A stretch of DNA of 64,000 bases from Phenylobacterium koreense (GTDB lineage: Bacteria; Pseudomonadota; Alphaproteobacteria; Caulobacterales; Caulobacteraceae): assembly GCF_040545335.1 (NCBI RefSeq), contig NZ_JBEPLU010000001.1, forward strand, positions 930,001-994,000, given 5' to 3'. The translations under genes and the position numbers were made by a program. Below, piece after piece: positions 1 to 7,717 of this stretch. The notes under the pieces were generated by a model that worked only from the letters and a program-made list of their open reading frames with translations, had not been told where the DNA came from and searched no databases. Every line of letters starts with the position of its first letter. Within the stretch, counting starts at the first letter, position 1.

Positions 1-242
1 GATAGGCCGCTAAAGAAAACGAGTGGAGTGATACCGACCGCGCCGATCCCAACGGCGATGGCGCCGCGCCGGTGACGTAGAATGAACTGGCGTATCGGCG
101 GCGCCTGCAAGGCGGTGATGAGCGCCGCCAGCAGCCCAAAGGTCGCTCCCATTTGCGCGCGGTCACTGGCTGGAGTGAGCGCCAGCATCGTCCCAAAGAC
201 GCCCGCCATCACGACGGCGACCCAAACGTACTTCTTGGCCAA
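1..242 (-). CDS. Membrane protein, C-terminus cut by window edge
   Basis: An open minus-strand frame runs to the left edge without a stop. About 80 residues are visible, with three hydrophobic stretches (roughly residues 6-23, 33-47 and 61-80) separated by short charged loops, so it is an integral membrane protein. I chose the TTG start because a GGGGGA motif lies 5 bases upstream of it. An in-frame GTG 21 bases further up has no ribosome binding site. The family is not recognised. The opposite-strand frame is Ser/Pro/Arg-rich with no recognisable features. Confidence 0.45.
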   Translation of the reverse strand, partial: MAKKYVWVAVVMAGVFGTMLALTPASDRAQMGATFGLLAALITALQAPPIRQFILRHRRGAIAVGIGAVGITPLVFFSGL

Positions 243-449
243 GTTTATCCCCCACCCCAGCACTCGAAGCTGCACTAGAGGCTCTTGGAGTTCAACCCAA
301 GAGAGTAGTCATTTACCGGCTCGAAGAGGGCGTCCTTCCATCCCACCCAGGAAAACGGTCCGGTTAACCTTGGCGTCTATGGACGTCTGCCCGCCCGGCC
401 ATGACAGCGCTTGGATCATAGGCCGTCGGCGGAACAAGCGCCTTCTTCC

Positions 450-1028
450 CTAGGCGGTGAACTCCCGCCCGCACTGGTCCCTGAACTCCTGCATGGCCTC
501 GCCCCGGTCGGGATAAAGCGCGCAGATCATTTCGGTGGCGAAGGTGACCGGCGCATTGCCTGCGGCGGTCACCAGGTTCCCTTCCCGAACCGCCGCCGGC
601 GTGTCGACATAGAAAGCGCTGGCGTCATAGCCCGCGGCCTTGGCCTTGAGAAAACCGAGCGAGTTCGAGGTGTGCCGGCGGCCGTTCATCAGGCCTGCAC
701 GGGCTGCGGCGAGCGTGGCGGCGCAGATCGCGCCCACCACTTTGCCGGCCTCGTCGGCGGCCTGGAGGACGGCAGAGATGTCGGGCGCGTCGGCCTGGCT
801 CCAGCCCGCAGAGCCGATCACCGCCAGCCCGTCATAGTCGTCGGGGCGCAGGTCCTCGATGGCGTGCTCAGGCGCGAACCTCATGCCGCCCATGGACAGC
901 ACCGGCTGGCCGCCCGGCGTGTGAAACGACACGCGGCCGGCGAAGTAGGAACGGAAAGCCGCGCTCAGGCGCGCGTGCTCCCAGTCGGCGAAATCGTCGA
1001 TCAGGATAAAGGCCAGATGCTTTGCCAC
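450..1028 (-). CDS. DJ-1/PfpI family protein
   Basis: A 192-residue single-domain protein of the DJ-1/PfpI superfamily (class I glutamine amidotransferase-like fold). It opens with the typical beta strand and an acidic segment (AFILIDDFADWE) and has the nucleophile-elbow cysteine in GAICAAT at Cys102. Family members include deglycases, chaperones and amidases, and the exact activity cannot be read here. The GTG start is chosen over an ATG 15 bases upstream because AGGAGG sits 5 bases before the GTG and lies inside the longer version. The gene is monocistronic and cytoplasmic, with no signal peptide. Confidence 0.85.
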   Translation of the reverse strand: MAKHLAFILIDDFADWEHARLSAAFRSYFAGRVSFHTPGGQPVLSMGGMRFAPEHAIEDLRPDDYDGLAVIGSAGWSQADAPDISAVLQAADEAGKVVGAICAATLAAARAGLMNGRRHTSNSLGFLKAKAAGYDASAFYVDTPAAVREGNLVTAAGNAPVTFATEMICALYPDRGEAMQEFRDQCGREFTA

Positions 1029-1099
1029 GAACGCCTCCTGCATTTGGGTCGCGCCCCTGAGCCTAGGCCCCGAAGGCGCCCAAACCTGTCAGCAGCGCG

Positions 1100-2347
1100 T
1101 CATCTGAACGGCTCGTCGATGGAAGCCGGCGGCCGCGAGAACCAGCGCGGGCCATTCTCGGTCATGTAGATGCAGTCTTCCAGCCGCACGCCGAACTGGC
1201 CGGGCAGATAGAGCCCCGGCTCGTTCGACAGGCACATGCCGGGCGCCAGCTTCGTCGCCTCGCCATGGACGAAGTTCACCGGCTCGTGGCCGTCCAGACC
1301 GATCCCATGGCCGGTGCGATGCGACAGGCCCGGAAGCTGATAGCGCGGCCCATAGCCCAGGCTCTCGTAGTGGCGGCGCACGGCGTCATCCACCGCCCCG
1401 GCGGCCACGCCAACCTGCGCCCTTTCGAAGGCGATCTGCTGGCCCCGCGCGACCTCCTTCCAGACCTTCCGCTGCGGCGCCGTCGGCTCGCCGAAGACGA
1501 AGGTGCGGGAGATGTCGGACTGATAACCCTCGACCGTGCAGCCGCAGTCCATCAGCACCACCTCGCCGTCGCGGACCGCCTGAGGCTTGCCCGAACCGTG
1601 AGGATAGGCGCTGGCTTCGCCCAGCAGGATCAGGTTGAACTCCGGCCGCCCGCCCAGGGCCACCGTCGCCCGGTCCATCAGGGCCCCGATGTCGGCCGGC
1701 GTCATGCCCCGCTCGACCCTCGCATGGGTGTAGCGATAGGCGCCCAGCGTCACGTCGGCCGCTAGCTGCATCAGCGCGATCTCGGCGGGCGACTTGATCA
1801 TGCGGCAACCCCGCACCACCGGCGCCCCGGATACGAAACGCGCCTCCGGAAGCCGATGGGCCAGGCCGTCGGTCACGAAGAAGCGGACCGTCTCCTCGAC
1901 CCCGACCGTCCCCTTGTCGAGCCTGCGTTCCTTCAGCCAGCGCGCGGCCACCGCCGCCGGATCCTCGTCCTCGTGCCAGACCCGGACCTCCGCCGGAATG
2001 GCCAGGCTTTCGCGCACCGAGGGCTCTTCGAAGTGGGGGGTCACCACCAGCGCTTCGCCCTCGACGGGAATGATCGCCGCGGTCACCCGCTCGCTGCGCC
2101 CCCAGCGAACGCCGGTGAAATAGGTCAGCGAGGCGCCCGGCTCGACAACCAGCGCCGCCTGCCCGCCCGCCTTCATCAGTTCCTGGGCCCTGGCGATCCG
2201 CGCCAGCCGCTCGGCCTGGCTGATCGGCCGGGCGGTCTTGGTAAGGCTTGAGAGCCCGTCGGCCTGGGCGTTGGCGACGCCGCCAAGGGCCATGCTCGCG
2301 CCCGCAGCGCCCGCCGCCTGCAGAAATAGCCGTCGATCCGCGCGCAT
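1100..2347 (-). CDS. Tat-exported M24 family metallopeptidase (Xaa-Pro peptidase-like)
   Basis: A 415-residue protein with a twin-arginine signal at its start (DRRLFLQAAGAAG, then a hydrophobic stretch to ANAQA), so export in folded form is likely. The creatinase-like N-terminal domain is followed by the pita-bread M24 peptidase domain. All five metal ligands are visible: Asp267, Asp278, His347, Glu376 and Glu390. This predicts an active dinuclear-metal aminopeptidase or prolidase. A periplasmic M24 enzyme is less common than the cytoplasmic PepP/PepQ type. GGGAGGGG precedes the ATG. A long open frame continues upstream but is a shadow of the divergent operon. Confidence 0.85.
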   Translation of the reverse strand: MRADRRLFLQAAGAAGASMALGGVANAQADGLSSLTKTARPISQAERLARIARAQELMKAGGQAALVVEPGASLTYFTGVRWGRSERVTAAIIPVEGEALVVTPHFEEPSVRESLAIPAEVRVWHEDEDPAAVAARWLKERRLDKGTVGVEETVRFFVTDGLAHRLPEARFVSGAPVVRGCRMIKSPAEIALMQLAADVTLGAYRYTHARVERGMTPADIGALMDRATVALGGRPEFNLILLGEASAYPHGSGKPQAVRDGEVVLMDCGCTVEGYQSDISRTFVFGEPTAPQRKVWKEVARGQQIAFERAQVGVAAGAVDDAVRRHYESLGYGPRYQLPGLSHRTGHGIGLDGHEPVNFVHGEATKLAPGMCLSNEPGLYLPGQFGVRLEDCIYMTENGPRWFSRPPASIDEPFR

Positions 2348-2525
2348 CACCCCTCCCACGCTTTCCCAAGTGCTCGCATGGCGTGCGGCCAGGGTCCAGC
2401 CCGGCGGTCCTTTGCATAGCTTCGCCGCAAAACCGGTTTCTGATGCAACTTTTTTGCGGCGAAGGGGCCTATTGCGTGCAGCCTCGCAATGACCTAAGCG
2501 CCGAACCTTCGTTTCGGGGGAGAGT
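2348..2525. promoter_or_regulatory. Divergent control region with 13-bp hairpin
   Basis: This spacer separates the M24 peptidase gene from the aromatic operon. It holds a perfect 13-bp inverted repeat (CTTCGCCGCAAAA at 2420-2432, TTTTGCGGCGAAG at 2452-2464). Inside the 5' arm and loop lies the palindrome AAACCGGTTT at 2430-2439. A 13-codon frame (2378-2419) ends one base before the hairpin but lacks a good ribosome binding site. The repeat could be an operator, or a leader hairpin 61 bases before the chorismate mutase start. Confidence 0.5.
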
Positions 2526-3326
2526 ATGGCCGATCCAATGACCGCGCCGCCCAGCCTGGAAGCCATCCGTGCGCGGATCGACGCCATCGACGCCCAGCTC
2601 CTGGCGCTCGTGGACGAGCGTGCGGGCCTGGCCGTCCATGTGGCTGCCGCCAAGGCCGCGGCCGGCGACGGCGACAAGTTCGGCCTGCGTCCCGGCCGGG
2701 AAGCCCAGCTCCTGCGCACCCTGCTTTCCAAGGACCGCAAGGCCGCCCGCCCCAGCCTCGTGGTCCGTATCTGGCGCGAGCTGATCGGCGACAGCCTCTC
2801 GCGCCAGGGTCCGTTCCATCTCAACGTCTTCGGCGGACGCGATCCCGGCCGCGCCGTCGAGGGCGCGCGCCTGCGCTTCGGCGCCGCTCCGCCCCTGCGC
2901 CAGGTGGCCAAGCCGGAAGAGGCGCTGGCGGCGGCCAAGACCCCCGGCGGCGTGGCGATCCTGGCGCTCTCGTCCGACACCCCTTGGTGGGGCCGGCTGC
3001 TGGTCGATCCGCAGCTCAAGGTCTTCGCGGCCCTACCCTGCCTCACCACCTGGGGCCCGCTCTCGGCCCTGGCCGTGGCGCAGGTCGAGGTCGAGCCGAC
3101 CGGCGCCGACATCACCTACTGGGTCACCGACGCGCCGGGCTCGGCCCAGGCGGTCGAAGAGGCCCTGGGCCGCGACGGCGTGGCCGGCGACATGATCGCC
3201 GAGGCCGGCGGCCTCAAGCTGTTCGGCCTGCTGGGCTACTACCAGGTCAACGACGAGCGTCTGGCCCGCGCGCCCGGCCGGCTGACGGGCGTCATCGGGG
3301 CTGCGCCGGCGCCGATGGACGTGTAA
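2526..3326 (+). CDS. Chorismate mutase (AroQ fold) with C-terminal extension
   Basis: A 266-residue protein. The first ~95 residues form an AroQ-type helical chorismate mutase domain (IRARIDAIDAQLLALVDER; catalytic Arg and Lys positions present), converting chorismate to prephenate. The remaining ~170 residues resemble the part that follows the mutase domain in alphaproteobacterial proteins, but no complete prephenate dehydratase site is visible (no clear TRF motif). Catalysis beyond mutase is therefore not claimed. It is the first gene of an operon with the aminotransferase and tyrA, a logical chorismate-to-tyrosine/phenylalanine set. GGGGGAG lies just before the ATG. Confidence 0.85.
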   Translation: MADPMTAPPSLEAIRARIDAIDAQLLALVDERAGLAVHVAAAKAAAGDGDKFGLRPGREAQLLRTLLSKDRKAARPSLVVRIWRELIGDSLSRQGPFHLNVFGGRDPGRAVEGARLRFGAAPPLRQVAKPEEALAAAKTPGGVAILALSSDTPWWGRLLVDPQLKVFAALPCLTTWGPLSALAVAQVEVEPTGADITYWVTDAPGSAQAVEEALGRDGVAGDMIAEAGGLKLFGLLGYYQVNDERLARAPGRLTGVIGAAPAPMDV

Positions 3327-3359
3327 GACGGCGGCGCTTCTTCCAGCCCGCCGAGACCC

Positions 3360-4481
3360 ATGTCCGAAGTGCTCACCGATCGCTCCGCCGCCCCCCGCCC
3401 GGTCCCCAAGCCGGGCATCCTCGACATCGCGCCCTATGTGCCGGGCAAGGCGAAGGTCGAAGGGGTGGCGCACCCGCTGAAGCTCTCGGCCAACGAGAAT
3501 ATCCTGGGCTCCAGCCCCAAGGCGCGCGAGGCCTTCGCCACCGCCTTCGACCAGCTCCAGATGTATCCCGACGGCCGCTCCAACGAGCTGCGCGAGGCGA
3601 TCGCGACCAAGTACGGCCTGGAGCCCGAACGCCTGCTGTTCGGCTGCGGCTCGGATGAGATATTCCAGCTCCTCAACCAGACCTTCCTCGAGCCGGGCGA
3701 CAACATCGTCCAGGGCGAGTTCGGCTTCGGCGCCTACGCCATCGGCGCGCGGGCCTGCCAGGCCGAGGTCCGCATGGCCCCGGAGCCAAACTACCGCATC
3801 GACGTCGATGAGCTGCTCAAGCTTGTGGACGCCCGCACCCGGATCGTCTTCGTCGCCAATCCGGCCAATCCGACAGGAACCTGGAACCTTCGGCAGGAAA
3901 TCCGCCGATTGCACGCCGGTCTGCCGCCTGCCGTGGTCCTCTGCCTGGACGGCGCCTATGCCGAATTCTGCGACGACCCGGACTACGAAGACGGCATGTC
4001 CCTGGTCCGCGAATTCGACAACGTCGTCGTCACCCGGACCTTCTCCAAGCTGCACGGCCTGGCTGCCTTGCGCGTCGGCTGGGCCTATATGCCGGCCGAG
4101 ATGGCCAGCGCCGTCGACCGTATCCGCCTGCCGTTCAACGTGAACATCCCGGCCCAGCTCGCCGCCGTCGCCGCCCTCGGCGACGACGACTTCCAGCGCC
4201 GCTCCCTCGATCTGGTGAACCAGTGGCGGCCCTGGCTGACGCAACAGCTCGGCGGCCTCGGCCTCGAGCCCCTGCCCTCGGCGGCGAACTTCGTCCTGGT
4301 CGGATTCCCGACCACGCCTGGCAGGACCGCCCGCGAGGCTGACGCCTTCCTCAGCGCCCGTGGCCTGATCACCCGCTACGTGGCCGGCTACGGCCTGCCC
4401 AACCACCTGCGCATCACCATCGGCCTGGAAGAGCACAACCGCGCCGTGGTCGAGGCCCTGTCCGAGTTCATGAGGGGCTGA
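3360..4481 (+). CDS. hisC: Histidinol-phosphate/aromatic aminotransferase
   Basis: A 373-residue fold-type I PLP aminotransferase of the HisC family. The PLP lysine is Lys230 in TRTFSKLHGLAALRVGW. The N-terminal SANEN and the VANPANPTG motif (PLP Asn region) are typical. HisC enzymes convert imidazole acetol phosphate to histidinol phosphate, and many also transaminate prephenate or aromatic keto acids. Its position between chorismate mutase and tyrA, with no other his gene nearby, favours an aromatic role. It starts 33 bases after the mutase gene and ends 4 bases before tyrA. Confidence 0.88.
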   Translation: MSEVLTDRSAAPRPVPKPGILDIAPYVPGKAKVEGVAHPLKLSANENILGSSPKAREAFATAFDQLQMYPDGRSNELREAIATKYGLEPERLLFGCGSDEIFQLLNQTFLEPGDNIVQGEFGFGAYAIGARACQAEVRMAPEPNYRIDVDELLKLVDARTRIVFVANPANPTGTWNLRQEIRRLHAGLPPAVVLCLDGAYAEFCDDPDYEDGMSLVREFDNVVVTRTFSKLHGLAALRVGWAYMPAEMASAVDRIRLPFNVNIPAQLAAVAALGDDDFQRRSLDLVNQWRPWLTQQLGGLGLEPLPSAANFVLVGFPTTPGRTAREADAFLSARGLITRYVAGYGLPNHLRITIGLEEHNRAVVEALSEFMRG

Positions 4482-4485
4482 CGCG

Positions 4486-5415
4486 ATGGCCGTGATCTAC
4501 CAACGGATGGCGGTGATCGGCTGCGGTCTGATCGGCTCGTCGGTGATCCGCGCGGCTCGCGAGGCCGGCGTGGTCGGCCACGTCTTCGTCGCCGACGCCA
4601 GTGAAGCCCACCGCCAGCGGATCGTCGAGCTGGGCTATGCCGACGAGGTCACCGGCGACATCGCCCAAGCGGTGAAGGACGCCGACCTCGTGGTCCTGGC
4701 CGTGCCGGTCCTGGCCATGGGATCAGCCGCTGAGGCTGCGGCCGCGGCCCTGAAGCCCGGGGCGACGGTCACCGACGTCGGCTCGGTCAAGGGCTCGGTC
4801 GCCCAGGCCATGATCAAGGCCCTACCCGACAACGTCTTCGTCATCCCCGGCCACCCGATCGCCGGCACCGAGCACTCCGGCCCCGACGCAGGGCTCGCCG
4901 AGCTCTTCCAGAACCGGTGGGTGATCCTCACCCCGCAGCCCCGGGACGACGAGCCCTATCTCGAAGCCACCGCCAGGCTGGCGGATTTCTGGCGGGCGCT
5001 GGGCGCCAATGTCGAGCAGATGGACGCCACGCACCACGACCTGGTGCTGGCCGTCACCAGCCACCTGCCCCACCTGATCGCCTACAACATCGTCGGCACG
5101 GCCGCCGACATGGAGGAGGTCACCCAGGCCGAGGTGATGAAGTACTCCGCCGGCGGCTTCCGCGACTTCACCCGCATCGCCGCCTCCGACCCGACCATGT
5201 GGCGCGACGTCTTCGTGGCCAACAAGGATGCCGTGCTGGAAATCCTCGGCCGCTTCACCGAGGACCTGCAGGCCCTGTCGCGGGCCATCCGCTGGGGCGA
5301 GGCCGACAAGCTTTTCGACCTCTTCACCCGCACCCGCGAAATCCGCCGCGGCATCATCGCCGCCGGCCAGGAAAGCGCCGAACCCAACTTCGGCCGCGAC
5401 CGCGGCAAGCACTGA
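4486..5415 (+). CDS. tyrA: Prephenate/arogenate dehydrogenase
   Basis: A 309-residue TyrA-family enzyme catalysing NAD(P)-dependent oxidative decarboxylation of prephenate or arogenate in tyrosine synthesis. The N-terminal Rossmann motif is GCGLIGSS. The catalytic region GHPIAGTEHSG contains the conserved His. The C-terminal helical dimerisation domain carries SHLPHLIAYN, with the second conserved His region. There is no ACT domain, so allosteric tyrosine control through one is not expected. Only 4 bases separate it from the aminotransferase stop codon, indicating translational coupling. It ends the operon just before a hairpin-rich repeat. Confidence 0.92.
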   Translation: MAVIYQRMAVIGCGLIGSSVIRAAREAGVVGHVFVADASEAHRQRIVELGYADEVTGDIAQAVKDADLVVLAVPVLAMGSAAEAAAAALKPGATVTDVGSVKGSVAQAMIKALPDNVFVIPGHPIAGTEHSGPDAGLAELFQNRWVILTPQPRDDEPYLEATARLADFWRALGANVEQMDATHHDLVLAVTSHLPHLIAYNIVGTAADMEEVTQAEVMKYSAGGFRDFTRIAASDPTMWRDVFVANKDAVLEILGRFTEDLQALSRAIRWGEADKLFDLFTRTREIRRGIIAAGQESAEPNFGRDRGKH

Positions 5416-5428
5416 ACCGCCCCACATG

Positions 5429-5569
5429 CTCCCCCGCTGGGGGAGCTGTCAGCCGAATGGCTGACTGAGGCCCCCCCCGCCAGGGGAGGACTGCGACCGC
5501 GAGGTGGGACGGCCTTACGGCAGCCCCCTCCGTCTCGCCTTCGGCGATCCACCTCCCCCAACGGGGAAT
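5429..5569. repeat. Palindromic intergenic repeat / tyrA terminator region
   Basis: Between convergent genes lies a stack of palindromes. CTCCCCC/GGGGGAG forms a 7-bp stem with a 3-base loop at 5429-5445. GTCAGCC/GGCTGAC forms a 7-bp stem with a 4-base loop at 5448-5465. A C-rich tract and a third block (CCTCCCCCAACGGGG) near 5559-5573 follow. This arrangement looks like the dispersed palindromic elements common between genes of Caulobacteraceae (from memory, not searched). It could also terminate transcription from either side, although no long T tract follows. Confidence 0.55.
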
Positions 5570-7600
5570 CTAGGCCGCCGGCTGTTCGCGCTTGGCTATC
5601 TGGTCGGCCAGGCGTCCGGGCAGCTCGGCCATGTGGTCGAACTCCGCCGTGAACTCGCCCAGCCCCTGGGTCAGGCCGCGCAGCTCGACGATCAGGTCCT
5701 GGCGCTCGGCGCGCGGCAGACAGACCTCGATCTCGTCCCAGCCTTCCCATCCCTCGCGCGGATGGAAGCCGAGGATCTGCCCACGCCGTCCGGAAACCGC
5801 CTGGGTGATCCTTGAGGTCGAAGACTGCGGCGCGTGGATGGTCAGCTTCTCCACCGGCTCCAGCAGATAGGGCGCGCCGGCCTTCAATCCCTCGCTCATC
5901 GCCAGCCGTCCGGCCGCCCGGAAGCTCATCTCCGAGGAGTCGACGCTGTGATAGGAGCCATCCACCAGCACCACTTCGACGTCGGTGACCGGAAAGCCCA
6001 GCGCCCCGCGCTCCATGGCGTCGCGCACCCCCTGTTCGACCGACGGGATCCACTGCTTGGGCACCACTCCGCCGGTGATCTTCTGCGAGAATGCGAAGCC
6101 CTCGCCGCGCGCCCGCGGCCGGATTTCCAGGACCACGTCGCCGAACTGGCCGTGGCCGCCAGTCTGCTTCTTGTGCCGACCGCGCTGGGTGACCGCCTTT
6201 CGCAGGGATTCCCGATAGGAGACCTTGGGCTTACCGACCTGGGCCTCCACACCGAACCGCCGCCGCAGCCGCTCCAGCGCCACCTGAATGTGCGCCTCGC
6301 CGCGGCCGGAGATCAGCGTCTCCTGGGTCTCGTGATCCTGGCTCACCGAAAGGGCCGGGTCTTCCTCGACCAGCTTGGCCAGGGCCGCCGAAAGCCGCAC
6401 GTCGTCCTTGCGGTCCTTGGCGGCGATGGACATCGAGAACAGGGCCGTAGGCGGACACGCCGGGGCCGAACAGCTCCGCGCCTTGCCATCCATCGACAGC
6501 ACCTGGCCAGGCGTGACCGCATCCAGCTTGCCGATGGAGACGACCTCCCCCGCCAGCGCCTTGTCGGTCTTGCGCCCGGAGGGGCTGGTGAAGCTGACCA
6601 GGCCCCCGGCGCGGCTCTTCTCGCCGCCGCCCAGGGTCAGTTCCTGGCCGTCCGCCAGCTCGCCTTGCATGACCCGCGCATAGGCGATCTTGCCGGCCTG
6701 ACCGACATAGGAGGTCTTCAGGACATAGGCGCTGGGGCCGTCCAGGCCCATGCGCGCCGCGGCCGCCATGACATCGGGGGTTTCATGCCGCAGCGCCTTC
6801 AGCAGGCGGCGGACGCCGAACCCATTGAGCGCCGAGCCGAAGAAGACCGGCGTGATCAGGCCCTGGGCCAGGTCCGAGACCAGGTCCGCAAACACCGCGT
6901 CCTGGGCCGGATTGAGGTCGGAGAGCAGTTGCTCCATCAGTTCGTCGTCGAAGTCGGCGAGCTGCTCCAGCATGTGGAAACGTGCATCGGCCTCGAGCCC
7001 GGCGATGTCCGGCGAAAGCTCGATCCGCTCCGATGGGCGGCCTGGCCGGTAGACGAAAGCCCGTTCCAGCGCCAGGTCCACGAACCCGGTCACATGTTCC
7101 TTGTCGATCAGCGGGATCTGCCGGGCCACTAGGCGATTGCCCGAGGCCGGGGCCATGGCCGCCAACAGCTCGTCCAGAGGTCCGCGCGCCTGATCGATCT
7201 TGTTGACGAAGACCGCGTGCGGCACTCGCCGCTCTTCCAATTCCTTGAAGATCGGCTGCAGCAGCCCCGCGCGGGTCGGATTGGGATCGGCGACGATGAT
7301 CGCCAGGTCGACCGCCGGCAGCACATAGTCCTCGGTCCCGGAGAACTCCGGCGATCCGGGGCAGTCGATCACCCCGTAGCGGTCGCCCATGAACTCGAAG
7401 CCCGCGATGTTGAACTCGATGGACTGCCCGCGGGCGCGCGCCTCCGGACTGGCGTCGCCGACGCTGGCCGAGCCGACGTCGCCCTGGCGCGGGATGGCGC
7501 CGGCGGCGAACAGCATGGCTTCCATGAGTGTTGTCTTGCCGGCTCCCGCCGCACCTACGAGGGCGATGGCGCGTGCGGCGCCGGTACCTGGTCTGCCCAT
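5570..7600 (-). CDS. EF-G-like translational GTPase (FusA2 type)
   Basis: A 676-residue protein with the EF-G domain order: GTPase (1-~270), beta barrel (~290-380), then domains III to V. G1 is GAAGAGKT and G4 is NKID. Switch II reads DCPGSPEF where classical EF-G has DTPGHVDF, so the His needed for GTP hydrolysis is replaced by Ser83. No ribosomal or tuf genes lie nearby, so this is a paralogue and not the housekeeping factor. The role of such EF-G-like proteins is poorly defined. The gene is monocistronic and ends at a palindromic repeat. Confidence 0.85.
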   Translation of the reverse strand: MGRPGTGAARAIALVGAAGAGKTTLMEAMLFAAGAIPRQGDVGSASVGDASPEARARGQSIEFNIAGFEFMGDRYGVIDCPGSPEFSGTEDYVLPAVDLAIIVADPNPTRAGLLQPIFKELEERRVPHAVFVNKIDQARGPLDELLAAMAPASGNRLVARQIPLIDKEHVTGFVDLALERAFVYRPGRPSERIELSPDIAGLEADARFHMLEQLADFDDELMEQLLSDLNPAQDAVFADLVSDLAQGLITPVFFGSALNGFGVRRLLKALRHETPDVMAAAARMGLDGPSAYVLKTSYVGQAGKIAYARVMQGELADGQELTLGGGEKSRAGGLVSFTSPSGRKTDKALAGEVVSIGKLDAVTPGQVLSMDGKARSCSAPACPPTALFSMSIAAKDRKDDVRLSAALAKLVEEDPALSVSQDHETQETLISGRGEAHIQVALERLRRRFGVEAQVGKPKVSYRESLRKAVTQRGRHKKQTGGHGQFGDVVLEIRPRARGEGFAFSQKITGGVVPKQWIPSVEQGVRDAMERGALGFPVTDVEVVLVDGSYHSVDSSEMSFRAAGRLAMSEGLKAGAPYLLEPVEKLTIHAPQSSTSRITQAVSGRRGQILGFHPREGWEGWDEIEVCLPRAERQDLIVELRGLTQGLGEFTAEFDHMAELPGRLADQIAKREQPAA

Positions 7601-7623
7601 GTCTAGGGCCCTCCAAGCTAGAG

Positions 7624-7647
7624 GCGCCCGCCTCTTGGAGCGGGCGC
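7624..7647. repeat. GC-rich hairpin between EF-G-like and helicase genes
   Basis: A perfect 8-bp inverted repeat, GCGCCCGC/GCGGGCGC, with an 8-base loop lies just upstream of the EF-G-like start and downstream of the helicase stop, both on the minus strand. No T run follows, so it is either a weak terminator for the helicase transcript or a leader structure of the EF-G-like gene. Confidence 0.4.
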
Positions 7648-7717
7648 TAGTGACCCCCCGACGAACCTATGCTTCCACCCGCTGCGCGCTCTGCACAAGG
7701 GGCGAAAGAGGCCACGA

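Noticed and set aside
2348..3115. 256-residue N-terminal extension of the M24 peptidase frame on the minus strand
   Set aside because: It is antisense to the chorismate mutase gene, Ser/Arg-rich with no motif, and a Tat signal with a good ribosome binding site starts at 2347.
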